From: a virus
Length of the DNA: 31,158 nt
Virus record (IMG/VR): IMGVR_UViG_3300027712_000092
Location: 1-31,158 of that record
Strand: one strand, 5' to 3'
Below the pieces are notes generated by a model. The model was not told where the DNA came from. It did no database searches and saw nothing but the letters and a program-made list of their open reading frames with translations. This document shows, piece by piece, positions 1-5,736 of the stretch (its first letter is position 1; each line of letters opens with the position of its first letter). Made by a program: the position numbers and the translations under genes.

Positions 1-153
1 TTTTTTTTTTCCCTATTTTTCTGATTATTTGGGACTATTTATATCTATAACTTTAATTTTATTTATTTATTTTATATGTATAACTTTAGTTTTCTTATTT
101 ATAATGATTATAAATTATAAAAATAAATCAATTTAATTATTGTGCATTAAATT
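1..153. repeat. left copy of 153-bp terminal direct repeat
   Basis: Bases 1-153 match 31006-31158 with three mismatches (positions 9, 16 and 142, matching 31014, 31021 and 31147). A repeat at both ends of a phage contig usually means terminal redundancy or a closed circle, giving a unit of about 31,005 bp. The segment is non-coding and very AT-rich and starts in the T-run of the terminator at 30987-31013. The mismatches may be assembly errors at contig ends or population variants. Confidence 0.85.
38..93. repeat. two 23-bp direct repeats, 33 bp apart
   Basis: The core TATAACTTTA occurs at 46-55 and 79-88. The wider 23-bp copies (38-60 and 71-93) differ at two positions. They lie in the only long non-coding AT-rich tract of the unit. 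Iterons of an origin or packaging recognition sites are possible, but nothing in the sequence proves either. Confidence 0.5.
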
Positions 154-169
154 ATTATTATTAAATTTG
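139..169 (+). promoter_or_regulatory. Bacteroidetes-type promoter for the early gene run
   Basis: The -7 box TAAATTTG (162-169) fits the TAnnTTTG consensus, and a TTG at 140-142 is separated from it by 19 bases, the normal spacing. It lies 27 bases before the first start codon (197). Position 142, the G of the TTG, is one of the three bases that differ in the right terminal repeat. Confidence 0.65.
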
Positions 170-196
170 CCCTATAAAACTTTAAAAACTAAAATT

Positions 197-286
197 ATGA
201 AACACTTTTTACAACATCGCAAACCGCAATTAACATTTGCATTTTTAGTAGCAATTTATTTAATAACACAATTAGCAAGAGTATGA
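197..286 (+). CDS. 29-aa membrane peptide, first early gene
   Basis: A short ORF starts with ATG after an AAAATT leader, the typical initiation context here. It encodes a basic N-terminus (MKHFLQHRKPQ) followed by about 17 hydrophobic residues, a single predicted membrane segment. It ends in TGA overlapping the ATG of the next gene (GTATGA), a translational-coupling arrangement seen all along this genome. No family recognised. It is the first gene behind the promoter at 139-169, so it would be made early. Confidence 0.55.
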   Translation: MKHFLQHRKPQLTFAFLVAIYLITQLARV

Positions 287-486
287 CATCAAAAGCAAAA
301 CTAAAAAGTCTTGAAAAAAAAATGGAAAGTTTAGAAAATAGAAATACTACTATAAGTTTAAAAGAAGCAAGTAGATACTTTCACGATATTGAAAGATATT
401 ATAAATTAAGACAAGAACACTTTCACCTAGAATTTGAAATTAACCACTGCCAAATGTGCGGTAAATCTTTTAAAAATGAACAATAA
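283..486 (+). CDS. 67-aa hypothetical protein with CxxC
   Basis: A highly charged, probably helical N-terminal half (residues 1-50, rich in K, E, L and R) is followed by CQMCGKSF near the C-terminus. That single CxxC could help bind a metal, but there is no second pair, so a zinc finger would need a dimer. The start overlaps the previous stop. No family recognised. Early-region position suggests host take-over or anti-defence, which is inference only. Confidence 0.7.
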   Translation: MTSKAKLKSLEKKMESLENRNTTISLKEASRYFHDIERYYKLRQEHFHLEFEINHCQMCGKSFKNEQ

Positions 487-628
487 AAATCCAGTAGGCA
501 GACCTAAAAAATGGAAGGAGCAAACAGAGTTAAAACGATTTCATCAGTATTTACCTTTAATAGCGTTCCCAGAAATAAGAAAAGAAATAGACATAATTTG
601 TAAAGACTATAAAAATGACAAAGTATAA
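476..628 (+). CDS. 50-aa basic protein with GRPKK motif
   Basis: The start at 476 is chosen over the in-frame ATG at 434 because it lies at the end of the previous gene (11-base overlap), as elsewhere here, whereas 434 would overlap by 53 bases. The N-terminus MNNKNPVGRPKKW resembles an AT-hook (GRP core), which binds the minor groove of AT-rich DNA. The rest is unremarkable. No family assigned. Confidence 0.65.
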   Translation: MNNKNPVGRPKKWKEQTELKRFHQYLPLIAFPEIRKEIDIICKDYKNDKV

Positions 629-851
629 AAACGATCCTACAGAAGAATACGACTACAGTCCAAGTGCATCAGATAATTTTTGGCTATCACAAGACGACCA
701 GAGCGACGAAGCTACTGAATATGTAAAAGAGTTAGAAAATAAAATTAGAGTTGCTATAATCGACTTAAAATTCATTTACGATTTAGCTAAGCAAACAGAT
801 CAAACGTATTACGAAAACAAAATTAATAGTATAATCAATAAATTAAAATAA
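615..851 (+). CDS. 78-aa acidic hypothetical protein
   Basis: Acidic N-terminal half with many D, E and Y residues (PTEEYDYSPSASDNFWLS), followed by a helical stretch with heptad-like hydrophobics (residues 40-60). It overlaps the preceding gene by 14 bases. The net negative charge would suit a DNA mimic or protein-binding role, but nothing specific is recognisable. Confidence 0.7.
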   Translation: MTKYKNDPTEEYDYSPSASDNFWLSQDDQSDEATEYVKELENKIRVAIIDLKFIYDLAKQTDQTYYENKINSIINKLK

Positions 852-853
852 TT

Positions 854-1051
854 ATGGAAGAATGGATAAAAGAATGTGAGCAATTTCAAGACTGGTTTGC
901 TGCTTTAGGTGGAAACATAGCAAATAACGAGCAAATGATGGAAGCATTTACAAGAATAGAAGCTAAAGGACAAAGTGATAATAGATTAATTTCACTTTTA
1001 GAACAGGATTTAATTAATAACTTAGAAGTAATAAATTTTGAAAAATTATGA
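854..1051 (+). CDS. 65-aa hypothetical protein
   Basis: A small soluble, probably all-helical protein (MEEWIKECEQFQDWFAALGG). It starts three bases after the previous stop and ends by overlapping the ATG at 1048. A minus-strand ORF across 886-1119 is only a shadow. No family recognised. Confidence 0.68.
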   Translation: MEEWIKECEQFQDWFAALGGNIANNEQMMEAFTRIEAKGQSDNRLISLLEQDLINNLEVINFEKL

Positions 1052-1401
1052 AAGAAAAAATAAAATGTTACTGCGGACACACTATAACTTGTGATTGCGG
1101 AGAAGAACCTAAACAACATATAATTGATATAATGAAATCAGATGAAGAATTGGGATTGTATGAAGAACCTAAACAAGAAACACTTGAAGAAGTTGCTGAA
1201 ATATATGCAGAACCATATAGATGCCCTTCAACAAATGATAATGAATATTGTAGACACGATATAATATCAGCAATAAACTTTGGTGCTAAATGGCAACAAG
1301 AAAGAAGTTATAGTGAGGAAGATATGGAGATAGCATTTGGAACTATATCTACAAATTGGATTTCATTTGAACAATTTATTAAACAATTTAAAAACAAATA
1401 A
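1048..1401 (+). CDS. 117-aa protein with Cys cluster and shared C-terminal module
   Basis: The N-terminus has a CYCGHTITCDCG cluster (four Cys within 11 residues), a likely metal site. A second half begins at the KQETLEEV motif and ends with a module starting GAKWQQERSYSEEDM. That module is nearly identical, in DNA and protein, to the C-terminus of the gene at 1968-2174. This GAKWQQE-type module is common in small Bacteroidetes phage proteins; its function is unknown to me. Confidence 0.72.
   Translation: MKEKIKCYCGHTITCDCGEEPKQHIIDIMKSDEELGLYEEPKQETLEEVAEIYAEPYRCPSTNDNEYCRHDIISAINFGAKWQQERSYSEEDMEIAFGTISTNWISFEQFIKQFKNK
1282..1401 (+). repeat. 120-bp direct repeat, copy 1
   Basis: 118 of 120 bases are identical to 2055-2174, including the stop codon. 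It encodes the GAKWQQE module at the C-terminus of this gene. Both differences lie near the 3' end and change amino acids (Q to E and K to E). Confidence 0.9.
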
Positions 1402-1405
1402 GATT

Positions 1406-1591
1406 ATGAAAATAGTAATAAAAAGAAATGAGAATCATCCTAAAGTTACAATTGACTTAAATGATTTTCATTATGCGTATCAAATTAGAAATGCTATCGA
1501 GTTAGCGTTGAAAATTGAAGGAATTGAAGAAAGAACAATATTAGAAGTATTTAATCACTATGAAGATGTTAAACAAGAACCTAACAAATAA
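1406..1591 (+). CDS. 61-aa hypothetical protein
   Basis: The start at 1406 follows the AAGATTATG context used by neighbours; an upstream in-frame ATG at 1337 lies inside the previous gene and is rejected. The sequence MKIVIKRNENHPKVTIDL suggests a beta-hairpin followed by a helix (residues 24-40) and an acidic tail. No family recognised. Confidence 0.66.
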   Translation: MKIVIKRNENHPKVTIDLNDFHYAYQIRNAIELALKIEGIEERTILEVFNHYEDVKQEPNK

Positions 1592-1595
1592 TATT

Positions 1596-1751
1596 ATGAA
1601 ACAAATAATTTATGAATTTATTGTTACAGATAATAATAACATTGAAACAAGAACTTTTATTTCTTGTAAAGATGAATTAGAAGCTGTTAGAATTAAAAAA
1701 TTAACACTAAAAAGTAATGGTGTTATTAATGTTGAATTTAAAAAACAATAA
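1596..1751 (+). CDS. 51-aa hypothetical protein
   Basis: Starts at ATG 1596, four bases after the previous stop; an upstream ATG at 1560 is internal to the previous gene and rejected. A beta-strand-rich start (MKQIIYEFIVTDNNN) and a helical middle (DELEAVRIKKL) give a beta-alpha-beta look. No function inferred. Confidence 0.62.
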   Translation: MKQIIYEFIVTDNNNIETRTFISCKDELEAVRIKKLTLKSNGVINVEFKKQ

Positions 1752-1756
1752 AGATT

Positions 1757-1963
1757 ATGAAAAAAATAACAAGGTCAGTAATTAAGTTATCAGAAATATC
1801 TGAACACTTACAAAGCAGTGAAGTATTTGATGGGCATAAGATAAATACTTATGCAGAATTTCACATTGATAATTCAGAAAAAGATGAACTATCATTATGG
1901 CTTATTAAAACTTATCCAACAATAACAAAAAAGATTAGTTTTTTAATTCACATAGATAAATAA
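1757..1963 (+). CDS. 68-aa hypothetical protein
   Basis: A small mixed alpha/beta protein, basic at the N-terminus (MKKITRSVIK). The gene sits five bases after the previous stop and four before the next start, so it is co-transcribed with its neighbours. No motif or family recognised. Confidence 0.65.
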   Translation: MKKITRSVIKLSEISEHLQSSEVFDGHKINTYAEFHIDNSEKDELSLWLIKTYPTITKKISFLIHIDK

Positions 1964-1967
1964 GATT

Positions 1968-2174
1968 ATGAAAAAAGAAACACTTGAAGAAGCATTTAAT
2001 AAAATAGTTGATTCATCTGATTATGTACTTTTTGATTATGCTTCTTTTGAAGAAGGTGCTAAATGGCAACAAGAAAGAAGTTATAGTGAGGAAGATATGG
2101 AGATAGCATTTGGAACTATATCTACAAATTGGATTTCATTTGAAGAATTTATTGAACAATTTAAAAACAAATAA
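1968..2174 (+). CDS. 68-aa protein, short paralogue of the gene at 1048
   Basis: The N-terminus MKKETLEEAFNKIVD echoes the KQETLEEV segment of the gene at 1048-1401, and the C-terminal 40 residues are nearly identical to it. It lacks the Cys cluster, so it looks like the C-terminal half of its neighbour, duplicated and re-fused to a different linker. Function unknown. Confidence 0.72.
   Translation: MKKETLEEAFNKIVDSSDYVLFDYASFEEGAKWQQERSYSEEDMEIAFGTISTNWISFEEFIEQFKNK
2055..2174 (+). repeat. 120-bp direct repeat, copy 2
   Basis: Second copy of the repeat at 1282-1401, offset 773 bp, with two substitutions. The two copies could recombine and delete the four genes between them. Confidence 0.9.
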
Positions 2175-2178
2175 TATT

Positions 2179-2409
2179 ATGATTACATTTTTAGAATTTA
2201 CAGAAATATTGAAATACGAAGCAGATATAATGCGATATACACAATTAAGCGTTTATGAACGTTGGGCAATAGCACAAGAGAGAAGTTTATGTTTATCACA
2301 AGATGGCAGAAAAAGCTACTTAAGTAAAAAAACTTTAGATAAATGCGAGGTTATGTTGCAAGATATTAAGAATACTAACTGGAGTAGAACTTACGACTTT
2401 ATTTATTAA
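2179..2409 (+). CDS. 76-aa hypothetical protein
   Basis: The start at 2179 is chosen over the in-frame ATG at 2110, which lies inside the previous gene. The product (MITFLEFTEILKYEADIMRY) is soluble, mostly helical and basic toward the end. It is followed two bases later by a tiny membrane protein. No family recognised. Confidence 0.66.
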   Translation: MITFLEFTEILKYEADIMRYTQLSVYERWAIAQERSLCLSQDGRKSYLSKKTLDKCEVMLQDIKNTNWSRTYDFIY

Positions 2410-2411
2410 TT

Positions 2412-2507
2412 ATGTGGTACTTTATAACTTACGGAATTGGATTTGCAACTGGAGCAATTTGCATATTGTGTACTGAAATATTAATCAATAAAACAGATAA
2501 AAAATGA
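2412..2507 (+). CDS. 31-aa single-pass membrane peptide
   Basis: Encodes MWYFITYGIGFATGAICILC and a short basic/polar tail ending TDKK. There is one hydrophobic segment of about 20 residues with small-residue GxxxG-like spacing. The stop overlaps the next start (ATGATA). Its neighbour is also a membrane peptide, so they may act as a pair. No family recognised. Confidence 0.55.
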   Translation: MWYFITYGIGFATGAICILCTEILINKTDKK

Positions 2508-2593
2508 TACAGATAACTATAATACTTACATTAGTAGTTTTAACATTAATAGCTTTTAATTATTTTGACGATGAACACAAAAAAAATAACTAA
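2504..2593 (+). CDS. 29-aa single-pass membrane peptide
   Basis: A hydrophobic stretch (ITIILTLVVLTLIAF) is followed by an acidic/basic tail (FDDEHKKNN). It starts within the stop of the previous peptide (4-base ATGA overlap) and runs into the next gene at 2571, which supports real coupled translation. Role unknown. Confidence 0.55.
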   Translation: MIQITIILTLVVLTLIAFNYFDDEHKKNN

Positions 2594-2774
2594 GGATCAA
2601 GAAGATGAAGTTTTAAAACTTTACTACAATGGATTTGTAAATATGGAAAAGATTAGTTTAATTGTTAAATGTTCAGTTCCTACAGTAAGCAGAATAATTG
2701 GAGACTCTTTTGGCAACGGAATAAAATACAGCGAAAACTATTTAATCTTTGAAAGTAAAATAAATTGCAATTAA
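2571..2774 (+). CDS. 67-aa helix-turn-helix DNA-binding protein
   Basis: The stretch from EDEVLKLYYNG through SVPTVSRII (about residues 11-43) has the spacing of a helix-turn-helix of the sigma-region-4/resolvase type, with PTVSRII as recognition helix. I start at ATG 2571; a TTG two codons upstream is possible but less likely. It is the last gene before the promoter at 2775-2805, so control of that promoter or its own operon is plausible. This is inference. Confidence 0.68.
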   Translation: MNTKKITKDQEDEVLKLYYNGFVNMEKISLIVKCSVPTVSRIIGDSFGNGIKYSENYLIFESKINCN

Positions 2775-2805
2775 TTTGCATTTAATTAAAAAAGTATTAT
2801 ATTTG
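2775..2805 (+). promoter_or_regulatory. strong Bacteroidetes-type promoter
   Basis: TTTG at 2775-2778, a 19-base spacer, then TATATTTG at 2798-2805: a full match to the Bacteroidetes consensus. The predicted transcription start, around 2810-2812, coincides with the first base of the structured RNA at 2811-2897. Confidence 0.78.
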
Positions 2806-2810
2806 CATAA

Positions 2811-2897
2811 CAATATCGGTCAGGATATTTATAAAAAACATTAATAATCCCGACTATGCCAATACTGACCTATTGGATTTTAGTCGGGATATTTTTT
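2811..2897 (+). ncRNA. kissing-loop structured RNA, copy 1 (5' leader or sRNA)
   Basis: Hairpin 1 pairs AATATC (2812-2817) with GATATT (2824-2829), loop GGTCAG. An A-rich linker follows (2830-2846). Hairpin 2 pairs ATCCCGACTA (2847-2856) with TAGTCGGGAT (2881-2890), then CCAATA (2859-2864) with TATTGG (2871-2876), apical loop CTGACC. The two loops are exact reverse complements (6 bp, four G-C). Six T follow hairpin 2 at 2892-2897, so it could also work as an intrinsic terminator or attenuator 13 bases before the ATG at 2910. The same architecture with different sequence occurs at 4097-4170. Whether it is a separate small RNA or a regulatory leader cannot be decided from sequence. Confidence 0.7.
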
Positions 2898-2909
2898 AAA
2901 AACAATATT

Positions 2910-3353
2910 ATGGGAGCATCAAAAGGATTATTTGAATTAATGGGAATGCAAGAAATAGAAGTATCTAATTTCTTACCAACAAAAAAAGAAGTACAAACTT
3001 CTTCAAAACAATTTATTACTAATTTACTTGATAAAGGTGAAAGTGATAAAATAGAATTATTAGCACAAGCTAAAAGATTATCTGAAGCACTGGATGTTAT
3101 TACAACTGAACTACTAAAAGTTATTCCTTTAGAAAACTTTGAAGCTTATGGACTTAAAGGAACTTATAGAAATGGTGGCGACACAATTAACTATTTAGAT
3201 GATCCTATTTACCAGCAATTAAAAGCTGATTTAGATGCAAGGGCGGAATTATTAAAACTTGCTCTTAAACAAGACGTAATTGATGCATACGGCAATGATG
3301 TTCCTAAAGTTTCAACAACGCCAAGAAAATCAAGTTTGGCTATAACCTATTAA
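2910..3353 (+). CDS. 147-aa phage protein, replication region, unknown function
   Basis: Starts MGASKGLFELMGMQEIEV. The in-frame ATG at 2856 is rejected because it lies inside hairpin 2 of the leader RNA. It is predicted to be mostly helical (residues 25-70 and 105-125), with a glycine-rich YGLKGTYRNGGDT turn in the middle. It is followed 33 bases later by the SSB-like gene, and its expression should depend on the structured leader. Similar proteins next to SSB-like genes are familiar in Bacteroidetes phages, but I cannot name a function. Confidence 0.78.
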   Translation: MGASKGLFELMGMQEIEVSNFLPTKKEVQTSSKQFITNLLDKGESDKIELLAQAKRLSEALDVITTELLKVIPLENFEAYGLKGTYRNGGDTINYLDDPIYQQLKADLDARAELLKLALKQDVIDAYGNDVPKVSTTPRKSSLAITY

Positions 3354-3386
3354 ATTATAAATTATTAACACTTAAATATTAAAATT

Positions 3387-4013
3387 ATGGCAATTATTGC
3401 AACATCAAATGGAAGTACAAGTTTTGAACCAATAGCAACTGGAAACTATCCAGCACGTTGTTATTCTATGGTTCATTTAGGAACTATTGAAGAAAACATT
3501 TTAGGAACTTTAAAAAAATTAAATAAAGTTCGTATTACTTGGGAGTTACCTACAGAATTAAAAGTTTTTAAAGAAGAAAAAGGAGAGCAGCCACAAGTTA
3601 TTAGTAAAGAATTTACTTTATCATTACATGAAAAAGCAACTTTAAGAGGTTTTTTAAAAAATTGGAGAGGTAAAGATTTTACAGATGAAGAAGCTAAAGC
3701 ATTTGACATTGAAAAATTAGTTGGTGCTCCTTGTATGTTAAATATAACTCATAAAACTAAAAAAGATGGATCAGGTATTTATGCTGAAATAGGTTCAGTT
3801 TCTGCAATGCCTAAAGGATTTGTTTGTCCTGAATCAATTAATCCTGCATTTGTTTTTACTTATGAAAATTTTGATACTGATAAATTTGATTCTTTACCTG
3901 AATTTATGAGAAACAAAATGATTAATTCAGATGAATATAAATTAACTATGACTGGAGGTCAAGAAGTAGAAAGTCCTTCAAAAGAAGAAGATCATAATGA
4001 TTTACCATTTTAG
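3387..4013 (+). CDS. probable single-stranded DNA-binding protein
   Basis: 208 aa. The body is beta-rich with many aromatic and basic residues, as in OB-fold proteins. The C-terminus is an acidic, flexible tail ending DHNDLPF, resembling the DDDIPF tip by which SSB proteins recruit partners. No membrane or catalytic motif is visible. It lies between the 147-aa gene and a strong terminator, just upstream of the replication genes, consistent with coating ssDNA during replication or recombination. The assignment rests mainly on tail and context. The minus-strand ORF at 3473-3709 is a shadow. Confidence 0.72.
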   Translation: MAIIATSNGSTSFEPIATGNYPARCYSMVHLGTIEENILGTLKKLNKVRITWELPTELKVFKEEKGEQPQVISKEFTLSLHEKATLRGFLKNWRGKDFTDEEAKAFDIEKLVGAPCMLNITHKTKKDGSGIYAEIGSVSAMPKGFVCPESINPAFVFTYENFDTDKFDSLPEFMRNKMINSDEYKLTMTGGQEVESPSKEEDHNDLPF

Positions 4014-4022
4014 GAACTAAAA

Positions 4023-4051
4023 AAAACTTCCTATTAATTTAGGAAGTTTTT
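4023..4051 (+). terminator. intrinsic terminator after the SSB-like gene
   Basis: An 11-bp perfect stem pairs AAAACTTCCTA (4023-4033) with TAGGAAGTTTT (4040-4050), loop TTAATT, with T-run at 4047-4051. It starts ten bases after the stop codon. The flanking A and T runs make it potentially bidirectional. Confidence 0.85.
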
Positions 4052-4083
4052 ACATTTTATGTTTTTTATAAAATAAAAAGAAC

Positions 4084-4091
4084 TATATTTG
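4084..4091 (+). promoter_or_regulatory. promoter -7 box for the replication operon
   Basis: TATATTTG is identical to the -7 box at 2798-2805 and is again followed by GC. A matching -33 box is not clear (T-rich 4056-4067 only). It sits after a terminator and directly before the second kissing-loop RNA, so some promoter is expected here. Confidence 0.6.
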
Positions 4092-4096
4092 CTGAT

Positions 4097-4170
4097 GTAG
4101 AGGGGATGCTACTAAAAAATATTATAAATGCCTTATTACTTGCGACATCCCCCGCTTGTAGTAGGGCATT
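4097..4170 (+). ncRNA. kissing-loop structured RNA, copy 2 (5' leader or sRNA)
   Basis: Hairpin 1 pairs GTAG (4097-4100) with CTAC (4109-4112), loop AGGGGATG. The linker TAAAAAATATTATA (4113-4126) resembles that of copy 1. Hairpin 2 has 13 pairs (4127-4139 with 4158-4170, two G-U), a 2x2 T-T internal loop, then GCG/CGC and the apical loop ACATCCCC. GGGGATG of loop 1 is the exact reverse complement of CATCCCC in loop 2 (7 bp, five G-C). Unlike copy 1 there is no strong T-run; the ATG of the DUF6291 gene follows 16 bases later. Confidence 0.68.
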
Positions 4171-4185
4171 AACTTTTAATAAGAT

Positions 4186-4896
4186 ATGGCAAAAGACAAA
4201 AATTCATTTTTAGTTTATTCAAATTGGGAACAAACATTTGAAAATTTAACAGATGAAGAAGCAGGAAAATTAATTAAACATTTATTTAGGTATGTAAATG
4301 ATCGTGAACCAGTAGCACCTGATAGAATTACAGAAATAGTTTTTGAACCTTTAAAAGCAGTTTTGAAATTAGATTTAAAAAAGTATGAAAAAGTTATTGA
4401 AGAAAAATCTTATCAAGGTAAATTAGGTAATTTAAAACGTTGGAATAATGATTTATTTTTATTAGTTGAAAATAATACAATTACATTAGAAGAAGCAGAA
4501 ATTAAAGCATTAAATAGAAAAATATCGGTAAGCGATGAAAATATCGCTAATGCGATAAAAACACATAAATTTATCGCTGATAATGTAAATGATAATGTTA
4601 ATGTTAATGATATTTATATATTAGAAGAAAAAGAATTTTTGGAATTATTTAATAAATGTAGAAATCATTTTGATCAAATGACTACAAATTTACAATCACT
4701 TCAATCAGTAGAAAGAAGTTTATTAAATAATCAAAATAAAATTTATGATAAACAATATTTTATTGATGCACTAAGTGGTTTTTATAAACAAAAAAATATT
4801 TATCCAACAAATAGAATAAGACCTAAACACTTTTTAGAAAACCTTGAATTATATAATACTTGCTTTCACGAAAAACAACAACTTTTTAATAAATAA
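4186..4896 (+). CDS. DUF6291-type phage replication protein
   Basis: 236 aa. The N-terminal 95 residues (MAKDKNSFLVYSNWEQTF, then DEEAGKLIKHLFRYVND, FEPLKAVLKLDLKKYEK) match my memory of DUF6291, found on phage replication-initiation proteins of Bacteroidetes in the position of DnaD/O-like proteins. The C-terminal half is helical and contains LFNKCRNHFDQ and a basic stretch NRIRPKHFLENL. In this position, upstream of a RecA-fold ATPase, it probably recognises the origin or loads the replisome (inference). Expression runs through the structured leader at 4097-4170. Confidence 0.8.
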   Translation: MAKDKNSFLVYSNWEQTFENLTDEEAGKLIKHLFRYVNDREPVAPDRITEIVFEPLKAVLKLDLKKYEKVIEEKSYQGKLGNLKRWNNDLFLLVENNTITLEEAEIKALNRKISVSDENIANAIKTHKFIADNVNDNVNVNDIYILEEKEFLELFNKCRNHFDQMTTNLQSLQSVERSLLNNQNKIYDKQYFIDALSGFYKQKNIYPTNRIRPKHFLENLELYNTCFHEKQQLFNK

Positions 4897-4901
4897 AAAT
4901 T

Positions 4902-5111
4902 ATGATTAAAATTATAAAATTAACAACAACTGATAATGATATTATTTATATAAATACATTAAATATAAATTCATTTATATTAAAACAAATTAAAGATACT
5001 GATTGGTTAGAATCTTTTAATGATAATTATACTATTTTATCTTGTATTGAAGAAAGATATTATATTAAAGAAACTCCAGAGGAAATTAATTATTTAATAA
5101 ATAAATTATGA
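4902..5111 (+). CDS. 69-aa hypothetical protein
   Basis: Beta-strand-rich N-terminus (MIKIIKLTTTDNDIIYINT) and acidic C-terminus. It begins five bases after the previous stop and overlaps the next start by four bases (ATGA). No family recognised. Confidence 0.66.
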   Translation: MIKIIKLTTTDNDIIYINTLNINSFILKQIKDTDWLESFNDNYTILSCIEERYYIKETPEEINYLINKL

Positions 5112-5593
5112 ATATAGGACAAAGTATTAATAGACTAAGCTACACTATTAAAAACCAAAATAAACCCAACACAAGCGATGTAAATGCGTTAAATGAGGTT
5201 ATTAAGTTTATAAATCAAACTACAAAAGAAGAAATTAACAATAATGAGTTATTTGCAAAGCTTTATGTAATGAATTTTATCACGCAATTAAGATTAACTT
5301 CTAATTTAAACCTTGCACAAAAAAACGTAAACAAAATATTAAAAATGAGTTTAGTTAGTTTATACGAACACGCAAGGCAGGATGTAAACGTAGTTGAAAT
5401 TAAAGACTATTTTAGTAATAAAGGAATGAAAAATCCATATAGTAACGAAAATATAAAATTTAATTCTAAATTAGCATCCGAAATTAATCCAGTTGAGTTT
5501 AACGATGTTTGTCAAACTTGGGATTTTTTAGAAACTGAACAAAATCTTAACGCAATGATTACATTTGCACTAAACGAATTTAAAAACAAATAA
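5108..5593 (+). CDS. 161-aa hypothetical helical protein
   Basis: Predicted entirely helical, polar and lysine/asparagine-rich (MNIGQSINRLSYTIKNQNK start, ALNEFKNK end). No catalytic motif seen. Coupled by overlap to the 69-aa gene before it. Its place between the DUF6291 gene and the ATPase suggests a replication accessory role, for instance a loader or inhibitor, without direct evidence. Confidence 0.74.
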   Translation: MNIGQSINRLSYTIKNQNKPNTSDVNALNEVIKFINQTTKEEINNNELFAKLYVMNFITQLRLTSNLNLAQKNVNKILKMSLVSLYEHARQDVNVVEIKDYFSNKGMKNPYSNENIKFNSKLASEINPVEFNDVCQTWDFLETEQNLNAMITFALNEFKNK

Positions 5594-5595
5594 TT

Positions 5596-5736
5596 ATGGA
5601 TATTAAAAATAATATAATTCAATTTAATATTTTGGAAATTGAAAATATAAAATTAAAATTTGAAATTGGTTTTATAAAAAGTGAAAACAAACGACTAAAA
5701 AATAAAATAAAAAGATGTTTGAAGAAATTAAAATAA
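5596..5736 (+). CDS. 46-aa coiled-coil protein
   Basis: A short ORF with ATG two bases after the previous stop, overlapping the next gene by 22 bases. The product is almost only I, L, K, E, N and F with heptad spacing (NILEIENIKLKFEIGFIK) and a very basic end (KNKIKRCLKKLK). A coiled coil with a nucleic-acid-binding tail is likely. Low complexity makes it less certain as a real gene. Confidence 0.5.
   Translation: MDIKNNIIQFNILEIENIKLKFEIGFIKSENKRLKNKIKRCLKKLK

Noticed and set aside
434-475. Longer starts for the genes at 476, 1406, 1596, 2179, 8818 and 29278
   Set aside because: The longer versions begin deep in the preceding genes; the internal ATGs match the local pattern of short gaps or small overlaps.
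886-1119. Minus-strand ORF of 77 codons
   Set aside because: Antisense shadow of the genes at 854 and 1048; hydrophobic Phe/Leu-rich translation is typical for reverse reading of AT-rich genes.
2856-2909. Upstream in-frame ATG giving an N-terminal extension of the 147-aa protein
   Set aside because: The ATG is within the stable hairpin of the leader RNA; the ATG at 2910 has the normal A/T-rich leader.
4102-4170. Copy 2 RNA read as simple nested hairpins only
   Set aside because: Local stems leave the two GC-rich loops unpaired and exactly complementary; also alternative pairing CTACTA (4109-4114) with TAGTAG (4159-4164) would break the first hairpin, so I kept it only as a competing fold.
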